64,000 bases of DNA, taken from NCBI GenBank assembly GCA_964500675.1, contig CAZCNY010000002.1, positions 186,001 to 250,000 of the forward strand. Direction: 5' to 3'. The notes under the pieces are model-generated. The model had not been told where the DNA came from and ran no database searches. It saw only the letters and a program-made list of their open reading frames with translations. How positions within the stretch are numbered: the stretch's first letter is position 1; each line of letters starts with the position of its first letter. This document shows, piece by piece, positions 61,641 to 64,000 of the stretch. A program made the position numbers and the translations under genes. The stretch comes from CAMLJR01 sp964500675. GTDB lineage: Bacteria; Pseudomonadota; Gammaproteobacteria; Pseudomonadales; CAMLJR01.

Positions 61641-62964
61641 TTTATTTTCTAATTCGGCCGACAACGGCGCCGCGAACTATCAGCCGCTCGCGGCGCGTAT
61701 GCGGCCGAGCGATATCGACGAGTATTTCGGCCAGGAGCATTTGCTCGCCAGAGGCAAACCGCTGCGCGAAGCGCTCGATGCGGGCATGCTGCATTCGATG
61801 ATTCTGTGGGGGCCGCCCGGTGTCGGCAAAACCTCGCTGGCGAAATTGATTGCGGCGGTGTGCGATGCGCACTTTATTTCGATCTCTGCGGTGTTGGCGG
61901 GCGTGAAGGAAATTCGCGCGGCGATCGATGAAGCCAAAGAGCAAGCACAGCGCGGTCGCCAAACCATTTTATTTATCGATGAAGTGCATCGTTTCAACAA
62001 ATCGCAGCAGGATGCGTTTTTGCCCTTCGTTGAGGATGGCACTGTGATTTTTATCGGCGCGACGACGGAAAATCCATCGTTCGAATTGAATAATGCGTTG
62101 CTGTCGCGCACACGCGTATACCGATTGCGTTCGCTCACCTCCGAAGCCCTGCTGCAAATTGTCGAGCGCGCACTGACGAAACAAAAAGAAGCGGCGCATG
62201 TCGCGCTCGATCAATTAAAACGTTTGGTCGAAGCCGCCGATGGCGATGCGCGCCGCGCGTTGAATTTGCTCGAACTCGCCCTCGATCTCGCGGGTATGCA
62301 GAATAAATCGGAAGTCGACGCGGCGATCATGGACGAGGTGCTCGCGGGACATGTGCGCCGTTTCGATAAAGGCGGCGATGTGTTCTACGAACAAATCTCC
62401 GCGTTGCACAAAGCCGTGCGCGGCAGCGCACCCGATGCCGCACTGTATTGGTTTGCGCGCATGCTCGATGGCGGCTGCGATCCGCTTTATATCGCGCGCC
62501 GCGTGGTGCGCATGGCGACTGAAGATATCGGCAATGCCGATCCGCGCGCGTTACAGTTGGCATTGAGTGCGTGGGACGTGCAGGAGCGGCTCGGCAGCCC
62601 CGAGGGCGAGCTGGCGATCGCGCAGGCGGTCGTGTATATGGCGTGCGCGGCAAAGAGCAATGCGGTGTATTCTGCGTTCAACACGGTCAGAGCCGAGATC
62701 GCCAATTCACCGAGCTACGATGTGCCGCTGCATTTGCGCAATGCACCGACTAAGTTGATGAAGCAGGATGGTTATGGTGCGCAGTACCGTTACGCGCATG
62801 ACGAGGAGCACGGTTACGCGGCCGGTGAGAATTATTTGCCGCAAGAATTGAAAGACAAGGTTTATTATCATCCGGTCGATCGCGGGCTGGAAAAGAAAAT
62901 CGCCGAGAAGCTGGCGTATCTGCGCAGTCTTGATGAAGCAAGTGCGAATAAACGTTATTCGTAA
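61630..62964 (+). CDS. rarA: Replication-associated recombination protein RarA (MgsA)
   Basis: 444-aa AAA+ ATPase related to clamp loaders and WRNIP1, acting at stalled forks. Start LAARMRPSDIDEYFGQEHLL, Walker A GPPGVGKTS, Walker B LFIDEVHRFNKSQQDAFLPFVE, sensor GATTENPSFELN. The ATG at 61630 overlaps the lolA stop as ATGAGCCGTAA; a start at 61597 would lie inside lolA. Confidence 0.96.
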   Translation: MSRNLFSNSADNGAANYQPLAARMRPSDIDEYFGQEHLLARGKPLREALDAGMLHSMILWGPPGVGKTSLAKLIAAVCDAHFISISAVLAGVKEIRAAIDEAKEQAQRGRQTILFIDEVHRFNKSQQDAFLPFVEDGTVIFIGATTENPSFELNNALLSRTRVYRLRSLTSEALLQIVERALTKQKEAAHVALDQLKRLVEAADGDARRALNLLELALDLAGMQNKSEVDAAIMDEVLAGHVRRFDKGGDVFYEQISALHKAVRGSAPDAALYWFARMLDGGCDPLYIARRVVRMATEDIGNADPRALQLALSAWDVQERLGSPEGELAIAQAVVYMACAAKSNAVYSAFNTVRAEIANSPSYDVPLHLRNAPTKLMKQDGYGAQYRYAHDEEHGYAAGENYLPQELKDKVYYHPVDRGLEKKIAEKLAYLRSLDEASANKRYS

Positions 62965-62971
62965 TGTTTTC

Positions 62972-63067
62972 TCCCCTCTCCCTGCGGGAGAGGGGCCAGG
63001 GGTGAGGGCCGATCTGGCGCAGTGTCAATTTCGCCCTCACCCTAACCCTCTCCCGCAGGGAGAGGGA
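62972..63067. repeat. Double REP-like element between rarA and serS
   Basis: Two palindromic units in inverted orientation: CCCCTCTCCCTGCGGGAGAG with a GGGGTGAGGG tail (62974-63008) and CCCTCACCCTAACCCTCTCC continuing to GGGAGAGGG (63034-63067). It is the most complete copy of the family in the window. Confidence 0.8.
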
Positions 63068-63125
63068 ACTTTCAGTGCCAGTTGGCAGATGAATTCCAGA
63101 AATAATTTTTGATAGGTTTAATTAA

Positions 63126-64000
63126 ATGCTCGACATCAAACTGCTACGCCAAAACCCCGAAGAAATCGCCGCGCAACTGCGCAAGAAAAAATTCGATTTC
63201 GACGTGGCGCGCTTTCGCGATCTCGATAATGCGCGGCGTAAGGCCGAGACCGAGAGTCAGACATTGCTGGCCGAGCGCAATCAGACGTCGAAAAAAGTCG
63301 GCGAACTGATCAAGTCGGGTATGAGTGTCGATGTGGCGAAAGCGTCGGTGAATGCGACGCTCGCGAAAATCGAACAGCAGCTCGCGCAACTGACTGAATC
63401 GGCCAAATCCGCTCAGCAGGAAATGGACGCGTGGCTTATGTTCGCTCCGAATACACCCGATGGCGGCGTGCCCGAAGGCGATGATGAAACCGGCAATGTC
63501 GAGGTCGTGCGCTGGGGTGAGCCGCGCAAGTTTGATTTTGAGATCAAGGACCACGTTGATATTGGTGAGCAACTCGGCGGTATCGATTTTGAAAGCGCAA
63601 CCAAAATAACTGGCAGCCGATTTGTGGTGCTGAAGGGCAGTATCGCGAAAATGCATCGCGCGCTGATTCAATTCATGCTCGATGTACACACGAACGAGCA
63701 TGGTTATCAGGAAGTGTACGTGCCATACATGGTTAATGCGGATTCTTTGCGTGGTACAGGGAATTTGCCGAAGTTTGAGGAGGATTTGTTTAAGCTGCAA
63801 GGTGAACAAAATTATTATTTGATTCCAACGGCCGAAGTGCCCGTGACGAATCTCGCGCGCGATGTGATTTTTGATGCCGAGCAACTAACTGATGAAGGTA
63901 TTAAATACGTCTGCCACACGCCGTGTTTTCGCAGCGAGGCGGGCAGTTACGGTCGCGATACGCGCGGCATGATTCGTCAGCATCAATTCGAAAAAGTCGA
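63126..64000 (+). CDS. serS: Seryl-tRNA synthetase, 3' part beyond the window
   Basis: First about 291 residues of a class II synthetase of normally about 425. The N-terminal coiled-coil arm that grips tRNA-Ser (about 30-100) is followed by the catalytic start (HVDIGEQLGGIDFESATKITGSRFVVLKG) and motif 2 CFRSEAGSYGRDTRGMIRQHQFEKV, where the window ends. The usual NxPH motif before the catalytic domain reads NTPDGGVPEG. ATG at 63126. Confidence 0.96.
   Translation, partial: MLDIKLLRQNPEEIAAQLRKKKFDFDVARFRDLDNARRKAETESQTLLAERNQTSKKVGELIKSGMSVDVAKASVNATLAKIEQQLAQLTESAKSAQQEMDAWLMFAPNTPDGGVPEGDDETGNVEVVRWGEPRKFDFEIKDHVDIGEQLGGIDFESATKITGSRFVVLKGSIAKMHRALIQFMLDVHTNEHGYQEVYVPYMVNADSLRGTGNLPKFEEDLFKLQGEQNYYLIPTAEVPVTNLARDVIFDAEQLTDEGIKYVCHTPCFRSEAGSYGRDTRGMIRQHQFEKV

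Overview
The window looks like chromosome of a gammaproteobacterium related to the Pseudomonas/Cellvibrio side of the class. From memory, the block clpA-clpS-cspD-icd ... NUDIX-mnmA-hflD-purB, followed on the other side by infA-bpt-aat-trxB-ftsK-lolA-rarA-serS, is the same gene order found in Pseudomonas. The gacA/uvrY-uvrC-pgsA-tRNA-Gly order, a monomeric NADP isocitrate dehydrogenase, HflD and the ribosomal oxygenase YcfD/RoxA fit the same assignment. The genus cannot be fixed from the sequence alone. Most of the window is G+C rich; 20.7-22.0 kb is clearly more A+T rich and looks imported.

Layout. (1) 0-4.5 kb: murB, a GacA/UvrY response regulator, uvrC, pgsA and tRNA-Gly(GCC). (2) 4.5-6.2 kb: a gene-poor scar behind the tRNA with integration-site-like repeats, one orphan ORF, a degenerate array resembling IS21-type terminal repeats, and other short repeats. 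(3) 6.2-19.7 kb: the accessory region of most interest. It holds an NrtA/SsuA/TauA-type ABC importer whose operon also encodes an SCO-like copper protein, a di-haem cytochrome c and an unusual membrane protein. A GntR/UTRA repressor with a perfect 18-bp palindrome on its own promoter follows. Next come an AprA-like flavoprotein, an AprB-like ferredoxin, a HEAT-repeat protein, a 7Fe ferredoxin, a DUF971 protein, a YeiH-type exporter, a ferredoxin-NADP reductase and a porin. The importer operon and the porin share an almost identical 55-bp leader containing sigma-54-like -24/-12 elements, which ties the two ends together as one regulon. (4) 19.7-23.3 kb: horizontally acquired material, namely the C-terminal end of an Rhs protein, a CPBP membrane protein as candidate immunity partner, a REP-associated tyrosine transposase and a TonB-like gene whose 5' end overlaps the transposon boundary. 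(5) 23.3-33.5 kb: pabB, then a complete propionyl-CoA to succinyl-CoA pathway (carboxyltransferase, long biotin carboxylase, epimerase, mutase, MeaB). (6) 33.5-45 kb: truncated haemoglobin, membrane proteins, patatin, PpsR/PpsA pair, Rieske protein, GNAT and ribosomal oxygenase. (7) 45-64 kb: housekeeping block, ending inside serS.

The AprAB-like module together with a dedicated importer, exporter and electron-transfer proteins is the best candidate for an undescribed system: a periplasm-to-cytoplasm route that takes up an oxyanion or organosulfur/nitrogen compound and oxidises or reduces it. The substrate cannot be read from the sequence. A second pattern worth attention is a set of short tandem duplications (15-31 bp period) lying at or just past gene stop codons (murB, the biotin carboxylase gene, the GNAT gene, bpt, trxB, ftsK), with in-frame examples inside bpt and ftsK.
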